NCBI GenBank assembly: GCA_029265715.1 | Contig: JAJUGZ010000033.1 | Span: forward strand, 1-37,359 | Direction of reading: 5' to 3' | Length of the DNA: 37,359 bases | Source of the DNA: Bacteroidota bacterium | GTDB lineage: Bacteria; Bacteroidota; Bacteroidia; Bacteroidales; Prolixibacteraceae | In this document: one piece after another, positions 1 through 6,989 of the stretch | Layout of the letters: every line of letters starts with the position of its first letter | How positions within the stretch are numbered: the first letter of the stretch is position 1 | Notes under the pieces: generated by a model | The model's input: the letters and a program-made list of their open reading frames with translations, nothing else | The model's database searches: none | What the model was told of the DNA's origin: nothing | Position numbers and translations under genes: made by a program

Positions 1-501
1 AATGGCAACAATTTCGTCATCAACCAACCGAAAATATCTCAGGTCGCTGCACGATGAATTGTTTTCAACCAACGCCACATCGATATCGTTGTGTTTCAGT
101 TTTTGCTCCATTTCGAACGAGTTCCCGTTAAATACATTTAACTCAATCATCGGATATTTTTTCCGGAAAGCAGCCAAAACCGGCGGCAGCAAATATTGCG
201 ACACCGTTGAACTGGCGCCGATTCGCAGAATGCCCCTGTGTTCGTCTTTCAAAACGCCCAGTTCAAAATCGAGCTCGCTGTACTGCTGGGCGATACGTTT
301 CAGATGCTCGTAGGTAATCTCTCCGGCCCGGGTCAAATAAACCCGGTTCCCTTTTCGTTCGAAAAGGGCAATCCCAAGCTGGTTTTCCAACTCCCGGATA
401 TGCTTGGTAACAGCGGGCTGACTAATAAACAAGCTGGCTGAAGCTTTGGAAAAACTCAGATTTTCAGCAACAGCAATAAATACTTTATCGCGATAATCCA
501 T
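1..501 (-). CDS. LysR-family transcriptional regulator, N-terminal part (runs off the window)
   Basis: Reading leftward from an ATG at 501, the frame stays open to the window edge, giving 167 residues. The protein begins MDYRDKVFIAVAENLSFSKA and continues with a winged helix-turn-helix (SASLFISQPAVTKHIRELE, residues about 20-40, then LFERKGNRVYLTRAGE), the standard LysR DNA-binding domain. From about residue 88 it enters the effector-binding fold (GILRIGASSTVSQYLLPPVL). LysR proteins are cytoplasmic regulators, usually responding to a small metabolite and often controlling themselves and a divergent neighbour. The C-terminal half of the effector domain is missing only because of the window boundary. 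The target is not visible. The start is supported by a TATCTTTG promoter box about 18 nt upstream. Confidence 0.93.
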   Translation of the reverse strand, partial: MDYRDKVFIAVAENLSFSKASASLFISQPAVTKHIRELENQLGIALFERKGNRVYLTRAGEITYEHLKRIAQQYSELDFELGVLKDEHRGILRIGASSTVSQYLLPPVLAAFRKKYPMIELNVFNGNSFEMEQKLKHNDIDVALVENNSSCSDLRYFRLVDDEIVAI

Positions 502-518
502 ACCAAACAGGCTTTGAA

Positions 519-544
519 CAAAGATAAACGTTTCTGCCAGAAAC
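519..544 (-). promoter_or_regulatory. Promoter -7 box and dyad upstream of the LysR gene
   Basis: On the minus strand, TATCTTTG (526-519) matches the Bacteroidota -7 consensus TAnnTTTG. Just upstream lies a perfect dyad, GTTTCTGCCAGAAAC with a short centre (530-544), which also fits the T-N11-A pattern of LysR operators. A dyad overlapping the promoter spacer suggests autorepression. No good -33 TTTG is seen. Confidence 0.45.
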
Positions 545-549
545 AGTCA

Positions 550-578
550 GGCCGGGAAACCTGGAGGGTCGCCCGGCC
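550..578 (-). terminator. GC-rich hairpin between the beta-barrel gene and the LysR gene
   Basis: GGCCGGG (550-556) and CCCGGCC (572-578) form a perfect 7-bp stem with a 15-nt loop, about 50 nt past the stop of the outer-membrane protein gene. The following bases on the minus strand are only moderately T-rich (TGACTGTTTCTGG), so this is a possible rather than a textbook terminator. Confidence 0.4.
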
Positions 579-627
579 GTTCGTTTTCTGACATTGTAAT
601 TGGTTTGCAGCAAATATTCAGGAGAAT

Positions 628-1332
628 TTACTTCTTGCTTAATTGTCCGATTTTATACATCACCGAAAACTCCAGCCCGCGCGGATACAGCTTGGTGGTG
701 CTTGTAAAATTTTTATTTAACAAGGTAAGCGAACGGTTGTAGCGAAAATCGGCTCGGGCCCGGTCGGTCAATTGATATTGAACGCCACCAATAAGTCCCA
801 GGCTGAACCGACGATACTGGTCACCCGAAGGCAACGAAGGGCAGTCAACTTTCATCAGATACCCCAGCTCGGAGCCAACGTAAAACCTCAGGTCTTTATC
901 CGACCGAAAAACAATCGAGACAGGCAGGTTCAGCGTATGCAAAGCCTCCGATGAACTAATTGGTTCACCATACGACCCGTAACCATATCCGTAACCAGAA
1001 TATGACCCGTAGCCATAAGGAGAATAACCGGTGGGATAACTTCCATTGGGTGTAAAATAATTGTAGCCTTTATTCGTGTACAACAATTCCGTTTGCAGGC
1101 CAAGGTTCGCAACAACGTTTCGCGCAAACAACCAGACGCCAGCCGAGAGTCCATTTTTGTCACGAGTGCTGTAAAACGACGAGTTTTCTATTTTTTTATC
1201 GACCCCCGAATAGGTAAAACCGCCTTTCAGCCCATATTCCACCTGAGCATTCAGGTTTCCGGAGATCAGGAAAAGACACACAGACACAAAACAAGATGTA
1301 AAGAACGTTGGGTAAGGGTGAATTTTTTTCAT
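628..1332 (-). CDS. Outer-membrane beta-barrel protein (PorT/porin family)
   Basis: This is a 234-residue protein with a signal peptide (MKKIHPYPTFF then a hydrophobic run ending NLNAQ), followed by VEYGLKGGFTYSGV, the usual opening of the small Bacteroidota 'outer membrane beta-barrel' (OMP_b-brl_2/PorT-like) family. Alternating hydrophobic/polar strands and an aromatic end (GLEFSVMYKIGQL) fit an eight-stranded barrel. One surface loop is a Gly-Tyr-Ser-Pro-rich run (about 1000-1050 bp region), unusual in composition. I chose the internal ATG at 1332 over the longer frame to 1515 because it begins the signal peptide and lies just downstream of a -7 box; the upstream 61 residues look random. 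Its function is unknown; such proteins are often structural or adhesive rather than transporters. Confidence 0.8.
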   Translation of the reverse strand: MKKIHPYPTFFTSCFVSVCLFLISGNLNAQVEYGLKGGFTYSGVDKKIENSSFYSTRDKNGLSAGVWLFARNVVANLGLQTELLYTNKGYNYFTPNGSYPTGYSPYGYGSYSGYGYGYGSYGEPISSSEALHTLNLPVSIVFRSDKDLRFYVGSELGYLMKVDCPSLPSGDQYRRFSLGLIGGVQYQLTDRARADFRYNRSLTLLNKNFTSTTKLYPRGLEFSVMYKIGQLSKK

Positions 1333-1359
1333 GTTTGCTGAATTTTGAGTTCGACAATC

Positions 1360-1367
1360 CAAACGTA
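1360..1367 (-). promoter_or_regulatory. -7 promoter box for the beta-barrel gene
   Basis: TACGTTTG on the minus strand matches TAnnTTTG exactly and would start transcription about 20 nt upstream of the ATG at 1332. No clear -33 element is visible. Confidence 0.45.
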
Positions 1368-1536
1368 AGAAAATGTTATGTGAAATAATTTTAATTTTCA
1401 TGAAGAAATTGCAATAAATCTTTTTTTCTGTTAAATTTTGTTGCATCAAATCACCTCTTACCCAAAATAACCTGTCACCAACAGGCCAATTCAGTGAAAA
1501 CTTTTCTACCTTCAACTAAATTTTAAGGCTTAAACA

Positions 1537-3696
1537 ATGGTGAAGAAAAAAAAGAAACAGAAAAAAGGAAAGGTTGCAGATACCTTTAACAAACCCCGTC
1601 TGAAAAATGCCATCCTCACCGTATTTTATGACAATCCGGAAAAGACATTTAACTACAAACAGATATCGTCCCTGCTCGAAATAAAAGACCCGGAAAACCG
1701 GAAGCTGGTTTACGTGACCCTGGAAGAGCTGGTTGAAAGCGGAAACCTGGAATCGTCGCAGCGCGGTAAGTTCCAACTGAAATCGCGCGGCGGTTTCATC
1801 AGCGGGCGGGTCGAAATGCAGCCCCAGGGTTTTGCGTATGTCATTTCGGAAGAAGCCGACCAGCCGGTCCTGGTTTCGCTCCGGAACCTGAACCACGCCA
1901 TGGAAGGCGACAAAGTGAAAGTAGCCCTGTATGCCCGCCGAAAAAAACATCAGCCGGAAGGCGAAGTGGTTGAAATTGAAGAACGGGCCAAATCAACCTT
2001 TGTGGGCACGGTTTCACGTTCGCGTAATTTTGCTTTTTTCATCCCCACCGGGAAAGTCGGGTTCGACCTGTTTATTCCGAACGACAAGCTGAATGGCGCC
2101 GAAGACGGACAAAAAGCCATTGCCCGCATCACCGAATGGCCGGCCCGTGCCAAGAACCCGTTTGGCGAAATCATCGAAGTGCTTGGCAACGCCGGAGAAA
2201 ACGAAACCGAAATGCACGCCATCCTGGCCGAGTTTGATTTACCGATCCGTTTTCCGGAAAATGTATTGAAAGCTGCCGAAAAAATACCGGACGAAATTCC
2301 GGAGGAAGAGATTGCCAACCGCCGCGACATGCGCAATGTGACCACCTTTACAATCGACCCTCACGATGCCAAAGACTTTGACGATGCCCTGTCGTACCGA
2401 AAACTTGACGATGGGAACGTGGAAGTGGGCGTGCACATTGCCGATGTATCGTATTACATGAAACCCGGCTCTATCCTCGACGACGAGGCTTACGAACGCG
2501 CGACCTCGGTTTACTTAGTCGACCGCGTTGTCCCGATGCTACCGGAAAAGCTCTCGAACGGGGTTTGCTCCCTGCGTCCCAACGAAGACAAACTCTGCTT
2601 TTCGGCCATTTTTAAGATGAACGACAATGCCGAGATCGTGCACGAATGGTTTGGGCGGACCGTGATTCATTCCGACCGGCGTTTTACCTACGAAGAAGCC
2701 CAGGAGATCATCGAAACCGGCGAAGGCGACCTGAAGGATGAGATCCTGGCCTTAAACGAACTGGCCGTCAAACTGAGAAAACGACGCTTTCATTTAGGTT
2801 CCATTGCCTTTGAGCGGATCGAGGTTAAATTCGAAATCGACGAAACCGGCAAACCGCTCTCGGTTTATTTTAAAGAAGCCAAAGCCAGCAACCAGTTGAT
2901 CGAGGAATTCATGCTGCTGGCCAATAAACGCGTCGCCGAATTTATCGGAAAGCCAGCCGACCGCAAATCGGCGCCTAAAACATTCGTTTACCGGATACAC
3001 GACCGACCCGATCCGGAGAAACTGGAGAATTTTAACCATTTTATTCACAAATTCGGGTATACCATGCAATTGGGAACACCCAATGCTATTGCCAAATCGA
3101 TGAATACCCTGATGGAAAATGTGCGCGGGAAAGACGAACAGAACGTGATCGAAACGCTGGCAGTCCGTACCATGGCCAAAGCCGAATACTCGACCCGGAA
3201 CATTGGCCACTACGGGCTGGCCTTTGATTATTACACGCACTTTACCTCCCCGATCCGGCGATATCCGGACGTGATGGTCCACCGCCTTCTGGAGCGTTAT
3301 CTCGAAGGCGGCCGGTCGGTCAATGCCCAGAAATACGAAGAAATGTGCAAGCATTCGTCGGAGATGGAGGCCCGCGCCGCCAATGCCGAACGCTCATCGA
3401 TCAAATACAAGCAAGTCGAGTTTATGCAAGACAAAATCGGGCAGCAGTTCCAGGGCGTGATTTCCGGGGTTACCGACTGGGGCATCTATGTCGAACTGGA
3501 AAATAAATGCGAAGGGATGGTTTCGGTTAATTCGCTCGATGACGACTTCTACATTTTTGATGAAAAGAATTATTGTCTGGTCGGACGCCACAAACATCGG
3601 AAATACCAGCTGGGCGAAGTGGTTAACGTGGAGATTGTCAGGGCAAACTTAGAAAAGAAACAACTTGATTTCAGGTTGGTGAAACCGGAGAAATAA
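1537..3696 (+). CDS. rnr: Ribonuclease R
   Basis: This 719-residue protein has the full RNase II/R architecture. A Lys-rich N-terminus (MVKKKKKQKKGK) leads into a winged-helix region (NYKQISSLLEIKDPENRKLV) and cold-shock domains (GGFISGRVEMQPQGFAYVIS). The RNB catalytic domain carries the metal-binding aspartates in DPHDAKDFDD (D274, D277 and D280-283 region) and the RNA-contacting FTSPIRRYPD motif (about residues 569-578). A C-terminal S1 domain starts near residue 635 (GQQFQGVISGVTDWGIYVE). RNase R is a processive 3'-5' exoribonuclease that degrades structured RNA in quality control and takes part in tmRNA turnover. Its length is normal for Bacteroidota. It is divergent from the beta-barrel gene and followed at 44-74 bp by a TetR gene in the same direction. 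Confidence 0.97.
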   Translation: MVKKKKKQKKGKVADTFNKPRLKNAILTVFYDNPEKTFNYKQISSLLEIKDPENRKLVYVTLEELVESGNLESSQRGKFQLKSRGGFISGRVEMQPQGFAYVISEEADQPVLVSLRNLNHAMEGDKVKVALYARRKKHQPEGEVVEIEERAKSTFVGTVSRSRNFAFFIPTGKVGFDLFIPNDKLNGAEDGQKAIARITEWPARAKNPFGEIIEVLGNAGENETEMHAILAEFDLPIRFPENVLKAAEKIPDEIPEEEIANRRDMRNVTTFTIDPHDAKDFDDALSYRKLDDGNVEVGVHIADVSYYMKPGSILDDEAYERATSVYLVDRVVPMLPEKLSNGVCSLRPNEDKLCFSAIFKMNDNAEIVHEWFGRTVIHSDRRFTYEEAQEIIETGEGDLKDEILALNELAVKLRKRRFHLGSIAFERIEVKFEIDETGKPLSVYFKEAKASNQLIEEFMLLANKRVAEFIGKPADRKSAPKTFVYRIHDRPDPEKLENFNHFIHKFGYTMQLGTPNAIAKSMNTLMENVRGKDEQNVIETLAVRTMAKAEYSTRNIGHYGLAFDYYTHFTSPIRRYPDVMVHRLLERYLEGGRSVNAQKYEEMCKHSSEMEARAANAERSSIKYKQVEFMQDKIGQQFQGVISGVTDWGIYVELENKCEGMVSVNSLDDDFYIFDEKNYCLVGRHKHRKYQLGEVVNVEIVRANLEKKQLDFRLVKPEK

Positions 3697-3734
3697 ACCT
3701 GACAGGCAGCGGGACACGATTCAGAAAATAAGAC

Positions 3735-3742
3735 TATATTTG
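3735..3742 (+). promoter_or_regulatory. -7 promoter box for the TetR gene
   Basis: TATATTTG matches TAnnTTTG. The implied start of transcription (about 3749) lies downstream of the first in-frame ATG at 3740, which argues that translation starts at 3770 or 3776. The -33 region is not convincing. Confidence 0.45.
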
Positions 3743-3769
3743 CTAACTTTCAGAAAATTTTTATTGATT

Positions 3770-4378
3770 ATGGCGATGAACCAGGAAAGCGGCCTCAATA
3801 AAAAAGATGCCAACCGGGAAAACATCCTGAAAATTGCGCAGGAAATATTCAGCAAATACGGGTACAAAAAAACAACCCTCGACGACATTGCCAATGCTGT
3901 CCGGAAAGGCAAAAGCTCATTGTATTACTATTTCAACAGCAAAGAAGACCTATTCCAGGCCGTAATCCAGAAGGAAGTAGATGTGTTGCGCAGGGAACTC
4001 GAAATTGTGGTCAACCGCAATACCGACCCGGTAGAAAAACTTCGCGACTACATTTTAACCAAACTGACCACCTTCCGCGGACTGGCCAATTTCTATCACG
4101 CCCTTGAAAACGATGTGACAGCCATCGGGTTTATTGAAAACATCAAAAGCCGGCACGACCAGGAAGAAATCCGGATGATCAAGCGCATCCTGATTGAAGG
4201 GGTCCGCAAAAATATTTTTGAGGTGTATGACTTCACGCTGGCATCGACCGGGATCACCACTGCCATTAAAGGATTGGAAATGCCGCTTTCGGCAGGCGAT
4301 TACAGCAAGGTAAACCTGGAACAAAGCGTTGACAACATCCTGAAAATTATTTGCTACGGGGTTATGCGGCGGAAATAA
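3770..4378 (+). CDS. TetR/AcrR-family transcriptional regulator
   Basis: This is a 202-residue protein. Its N-terminal TetR helix-turn-helix reads ENILKIAQEIFSKYGYKKTT then LDDIANAVRKGKSSLYYYF, followed by NSKEDLFQAVIQKE, all diagnostic for the family. The alpha-helical C-terminal ligand/dimer domain has no match I can name. TetR proteins are mostly repressors released by a small ligand; in Bacteroidota they often control efflux or lipid genes. None lies adjacent here, so the target is unknown. The start was set at 3770 (MAMNQESG) because the promoter box sits over the longer frame's ATG at 3740; 3776 is equally possible. Confidence 0.9.
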   Translation: MAMNQESGLNKKDANRENILKIAQEIFSKYGYKKTTLDDIANAVRKGKSSLYYYFNSKEDLFQAVIQKEVDVLRRELEIVVNRNTDPVEKLRDYILTKLTTFRGLANFYHALENDVTAIGFIENIKSRHDQEEIRMIKRILIEGVRKNIFEVYDFTLASTGITTAIKGLEMPLSAGDYSKVNLEQSVDNILKIICYGVMRRK

Positions 4379-4544
4379 AAAAAGATGCCGCATCCCTAAT
4401 TGTTTATTTCGACTCACCTCCGCTCGCAATGCCCGCTTGGGATGAGTGAGGGTATTAGGTGCAACAATCATTTGTTACACGCACTTATGTTTCAGAAAAG
4501 AGGCAGCCCCCTCGATCTTTGAACCCGACAAAACTGCTTTAACG

Positions 4545-4573
4545 AAAAAACCGCCCCTGGCTTAGGGAGGCGG
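4545..4573 (-). terminator. Rho-independent terminator of the CarboxypepD_reg gene
   Basis: On the minus strand a GC-rich hairpin (CCGCCTCCCT...AGGGGCGG, 4573-4551) is followed directly by TTTTTTCGTT. It lies about 40 nt past the stop at 4613 and is the clearest intrinsic terminator in the left half of the window. Confidence 0.8.
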
Positions 4574-4612
4574 TCCAATCTTAAGTATAATAGAAAAATC
4601 AGCGGCTGCGGC

Positions 4613-4975
4613 CTACTTCGAGGCTTGCAGCTCAATTTTTATCTGATTCGAATTGCTCTTCACATCTAAGTTTTTCACGTTTTTGTCATACGACGTGTAC
4701 GAACTAACCAACTTGTATTCGCCCGGTTTCAGGTTTTCGAATACAAAATGGCCATCAAAATCAGTATAGGTCTTAACATCAGTTCCTTCCAGCTTTACTT
4801 CGACCCCAACCAGCGCTTCGCCCGATTTCTGGTCGATTACATTTCCGGAGAAACCTACAAGCTGAACTTTCTCTGCTTTTGTTTCGGCCTTGGCGTCGTT
4901 TTTTACCTGATTATTTTCGGCAAACGAAAAGCTGGCCATGCATGCAACAAACAGTGTAATAAATACTTTTTTCAT
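4613..4975 (-). CDS. Secreted single-domain CarboxypepD_reg-like protein
   Basis: This 120-residue protein has a signal peptide (MKKVFITLFVACMASFSFAE) and a short charged linker (NNQVKNDAKAETKAEKVQ). One beta-sandwich domain of the CarboxypepD_reg-like type follows: GNVIDQKSGEALVGVEVKL, then TYTDFDGHFVFENLKPGEYK. This is the same domain that starts TonB-dependent receptors, here standing alone. Free-standing copies are common in Bacteroidota and their role is not established; a periplasmic or surface partner-binding role is inference. The start at 4975 is preferred to 5011 because it begins the signal peptide and lies below a well-formed promoter. It is flanked by its own terminator, so it is probably monocistronic. 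Confidence 0.82.
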   Translation of the reverse strand: MKKVFITLFVACMASFSFAENNQVKNDAKAETKAEKVQLVGFSGNVIDQKSGEALVGVEVKLEGTDVKTYTDFDGHFVFENLKPGEYKLVSSYTSYDKNVKNLDVKSNSNQIKIELQASK

Positions 4976-5013
4976 ATCGATGTGTTTTTTGAATTTGCGA
5001 TAATTTGACAATT

Positions 5014-5043
5014 CAAAAGTACACCGGCTTGGTTACAACCAAA
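5014..5043 (-). promoter_or_regulatory. Promoter for the CarboxypepD_reg gene
   Basis: On the minus strand, TTTG (5043-5040), an 18-nt spacer and TACTTTTG (5021-5014) give a near-ideal Bacteroidota promoter. Transcription would start near 5007, leaving a leader of about 30 nt. Confidence 0.65.
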
Positions 5044-5083
5044 TTAAGCATCTATTACAGTTTGATTAAATAAGCTGCCCAGG

Positions 5084-5569
5084 TTACTTTTTCCGATCAG
5101 GCTCCGGATATTCCCGCTCGCTAATCACCTCTCCTTTCGGACCGTACTTGCGCCACATTCCGGTTTTCTCGCCCATTGTGTAATGCAGCTCGTAAAGCAA
5201 GCGCCCGTCGGCATCCCAGATTTTCCAGTCGCCATGTTTCTGCCCATCTTTGTAATTGGCTATTCCCACCTTTATGATCTTTTCGTTATAGGTGACCCAT
5301 TCGCCATCCATCAGGTTGTTTTTATAATGGCGGATTTCGTTCAACTGACCGTTCTCGAAATAAACGCGGGCCTCGCCATTCTTTAGTCCCTGCTCCAGGT
5401 TCATTTCCATTTTAACGTTCCCGCTCGCGAAATAACTGGTGTATTTCCCGGAATAAGGTTTCATATCCGGCGAAGTCATGTAAACGCCATCCACTTCGAC
5501 CAGGTTCTGGCTGAAAACATGAACCGAAAACAAAACCAACAAGCCTAAAATCAATCCTAACTTTTTCAT
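5084..5569 (-). CDS. Secreted MORN-repeat (YwqK-like) protein
   Basis: This 161-residue protein has a signal peptide (MKKLGLILGLLVLFSVHVFSQ) followed by at least four MORN_2-type repeats of the form Y-x-(N/D)-G-x-x-x-G-x-W/Y: YFASGNVKMEMNLEQGLKNG, YFENGQLNEIRHYKNNLMDG, YKDGQKHGDWKIWDADG and YTMGEKTGMWRKYGPKGE. Databases often label such proteins 'toxin-antitoxin system YwqK family antitoxin', but the signal peptide and the absence of a toxin gene nearby argue against that role. A structural or protein-binding function outside the cytoplasm is more likely. It is preceded by an unusually good Shine-Dalgarno site. Confidence 0.85.
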   Translation of the reverse strand: MKKLGLILGLLVLFSVHVFSQNLVEVDGVYMTSPDMKPYSGKYTSYFASGNVKMEMNLEQGLKNGEARVYFENGQLNEIRHYKNNLMDGEWVTYNEKIIKVGIANYKDGQKHGDWKIWDADGRLLYELHYTMGEKTGMWRKYGPKGEVISEREYPEPDRKK

Positions 5570-5574
5570 TTATG

Positions 5575-5580
5575 CCTCCT
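5575..5580 (-). promoter_or_regulatory. Strong Shine-Dalgarno site of the MORN-repeat gene
   Basis: AGGAGG lies 5 nt upstream of the ATG at 5569, inside GAAGGAAGGAGG. Most genes in this window, like most in Bacteroidota, have no such site, so it fixes the start and implies strong initiation. Confidence 0.6.
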
Positions 5581-5695
5581 TCCTTCTGAGTTCGTTTTTC
5601 CTTACCTGCTGAAAGCCCAAATCAGGTTCCTTAAATAAGAAGATACGAACTCTTTTATTCACTTTTGCCACTTTTATCTCCTAAATTCAGAAAGC

Positions 5696-5715
5696 TCCGG
5701 GCCCGAAGACCCGGA
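5696..5715 (-). terminator. Possible terminator of the TonB receptor / beta-helix operon
   Basis: A 6-bp perfect stem TCCGGG/CCCGGA with an 8-nt loop lies about 70 nt past the stop at 5783. The bases that follow on the minus strand are not a U tract, so termination here is uncertain. Confidence 0.35.
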
Positions 5716-5782
5716 ACTTCACAAAATTTACGGGAATTGAAGTCTCTACTTCAATTATTTTTAAACTTCTTATGCCCTGTTC

Positions 5783-6931
5783 TTAGAAGCTATACCCTGT
5801 CCAGGCAAATGCCGAAGTAGTAGCCCCGGTATTTGATCCGCCAACTGAAACATTCGGGAAGGTGCCAGTCCCCGTTTTGATATTGCTTGTTACAGCCGTA
5901 ACACCACTAACTGTTAAACTGATAGCCGATGCAGCATTACCATTGCCCAAATCGTCAGTCATATCGATATAGTAGAATGCTTTACCTGTACCTTTTAACA
6001 ACGCATTGGTAATAGTCGCAGTAGCTCCGCGACGGACCTTAATACCGCAGTTCATGATTTTTGTTTTATCCGAGTCGCTGGCTGGTACGGCGTTGTTCAC
6101 CATCGTAATGTTCTTCATAATGAAGTTCGATTGACCGCTGGCAGTTGGATACAAACCGTCGAAGTTCCCGTCGGCTTCAATCCCGCGCGGGTCTTTTTCG
6201 GTACTGCTGTAAGTTGAAGTCCAGATACCATACGCATTGTCCAATGTGCCCGACCATCCCTGGGTGCAGTCGAACATATCATCGTCAGGATTAATGACCA
6301 GCAGGTTTTTCACGCTGACAGTCCCTCCAAAGAATTCAATGGCATCGTCGCCTCCATAAGTAATGTAAATGTTTTCGATTGTTGTACCGCTGCCAACCGC
6401 ATTCAGGGTCAACCCGTTGTGTTCGATATTATCGCTTGATTGAGCGCCGGTGTATTCCAGAATGACATATTTCAGTACGCCTGAATTGTCGCTGGCATCG
6501 GTTCCACCATATACTTCAGAGTTGTCGATTTCGGTCAACCCAGTTGTAGTCGGGCCAGAAATCGGGGCATACCCGTTGATGATCAAGCCACCCCAGTCGG
6601 CAGCTGCAGGGCTTGACGCAGCAGAGGTAAATTTAATTGGTTTTGATGCAGTACCTTCGGCCATGATCTTAGCTCCTTGTTCAACCAGGATGTACGAGCT
6701 GAAACCACCTGAGGCTTTAATTACGGTACCGGCCGGGATAGTCAACGTCGCGCCTGTTTTTACTTTTACCGGACCGGTCAATTTGTAAGTAACCGATGCG
6801 TCGAGAGTTACATCGCTGGTGATGTTGCTGTTCAATGTATCGCCAGAAAATACCGGAATTGGATCTTCGTCGTCGGTACACGCAGTGAAAATTGTTGTTG
6901 CAATTGCAAGTACAAATAGTAACTTTTTCAT
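5783..6931 (-). CDS. Beta-helix lipoprotein paired with a TonB-dependent receptor
   Basis: This is a 382-residue lipoprotein with a lipobox (MKKLLFVLAIATTIFTAC) followed by an acidic stretch (TDDEDP) that resembles the Bacteroidota surface-export signal. The body is Gly/Asn/Asp-rich with regularly spaced short strands, typical of a right-handed parallel beta-helix, and contains the family's recurrent blocks DDAIEFFGGTVSVKNLLVI, DDDMFDCTQGWSGTLDNAYG and DPRGIEADGNFDG. Proteins of this type occur next to SusD-less TonB receptors. Their ligand is not established, and a surface ligand-binding role is inference. It lies 58 nt downstream of the receptor gene in the same direction, so it is almost certainly cotranscribed. 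The ATG at 6931 is chosen over 6976 because it begins the lipoprotein signal. Confidence 0.75.
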   Translation of the reverse strand: MKKLLFVLAIATTIFTACTDDEDPIPVFSGDTLNSNITSDVTLDASVTYKLTGPVKVKTGATLTIPAGTVIKASGGFSSYILVEQGAKIMAEGTASKPIKFTSAASSPAAADWGGLIINGYAPISGPTTTGLTEIDNSEVYGGTDASDNSGVLKYVILEYTGAQSSDNIEHNGLTLNAVGSGTTIENIYITYGGDDAIEFFGGTVSVKNLLVINPDDDMFDCTQGWSGTLDNAYGIWTSTYSSTEKDPRGIEADGNFDGLYPTASGQSNFIMKNITMVNNAVPASDSDKTKIMNCGIKVRRGATATITNALLKGTGKAFYYIDMTDDLGNGNAASAISLTVSGVTAVTSNIKTGTGTFPNVSVGGSNTGATTSAFAWTGYSF

Positions 6932-6989
6932 TTTTTCTGATTTAAGTGAATTGAACTGATATTTTTTAATCCTCATTTATCGTGCTGAT

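Noticed and set aside
2-441. Two plus-strand open frames at the left edge
   Set aside because: They are shadows of the leftward LysR gene, whose winged helix-turn-helix is unmistakable.
1333-1515. N-terminal extension of the beta-barrel protein
   Set aside because: The extra 61 residues precede a standard signal peptide and cover the promoter box, so they are not translated.
4381-4480. Possible hairpins after the TetR gene (GATGCCGCATC and distant CCTAAT/ATTAGG)
   Set aside because: The stems are short or far apart with no U tract, so I do not call a terminator.
5084-5569. YwqK-like protein as an antitoxin
   Set aside because: It has a signal peptide and no partner toxin gene is nearby; MORN repeats alone do not support an antitoxin role.
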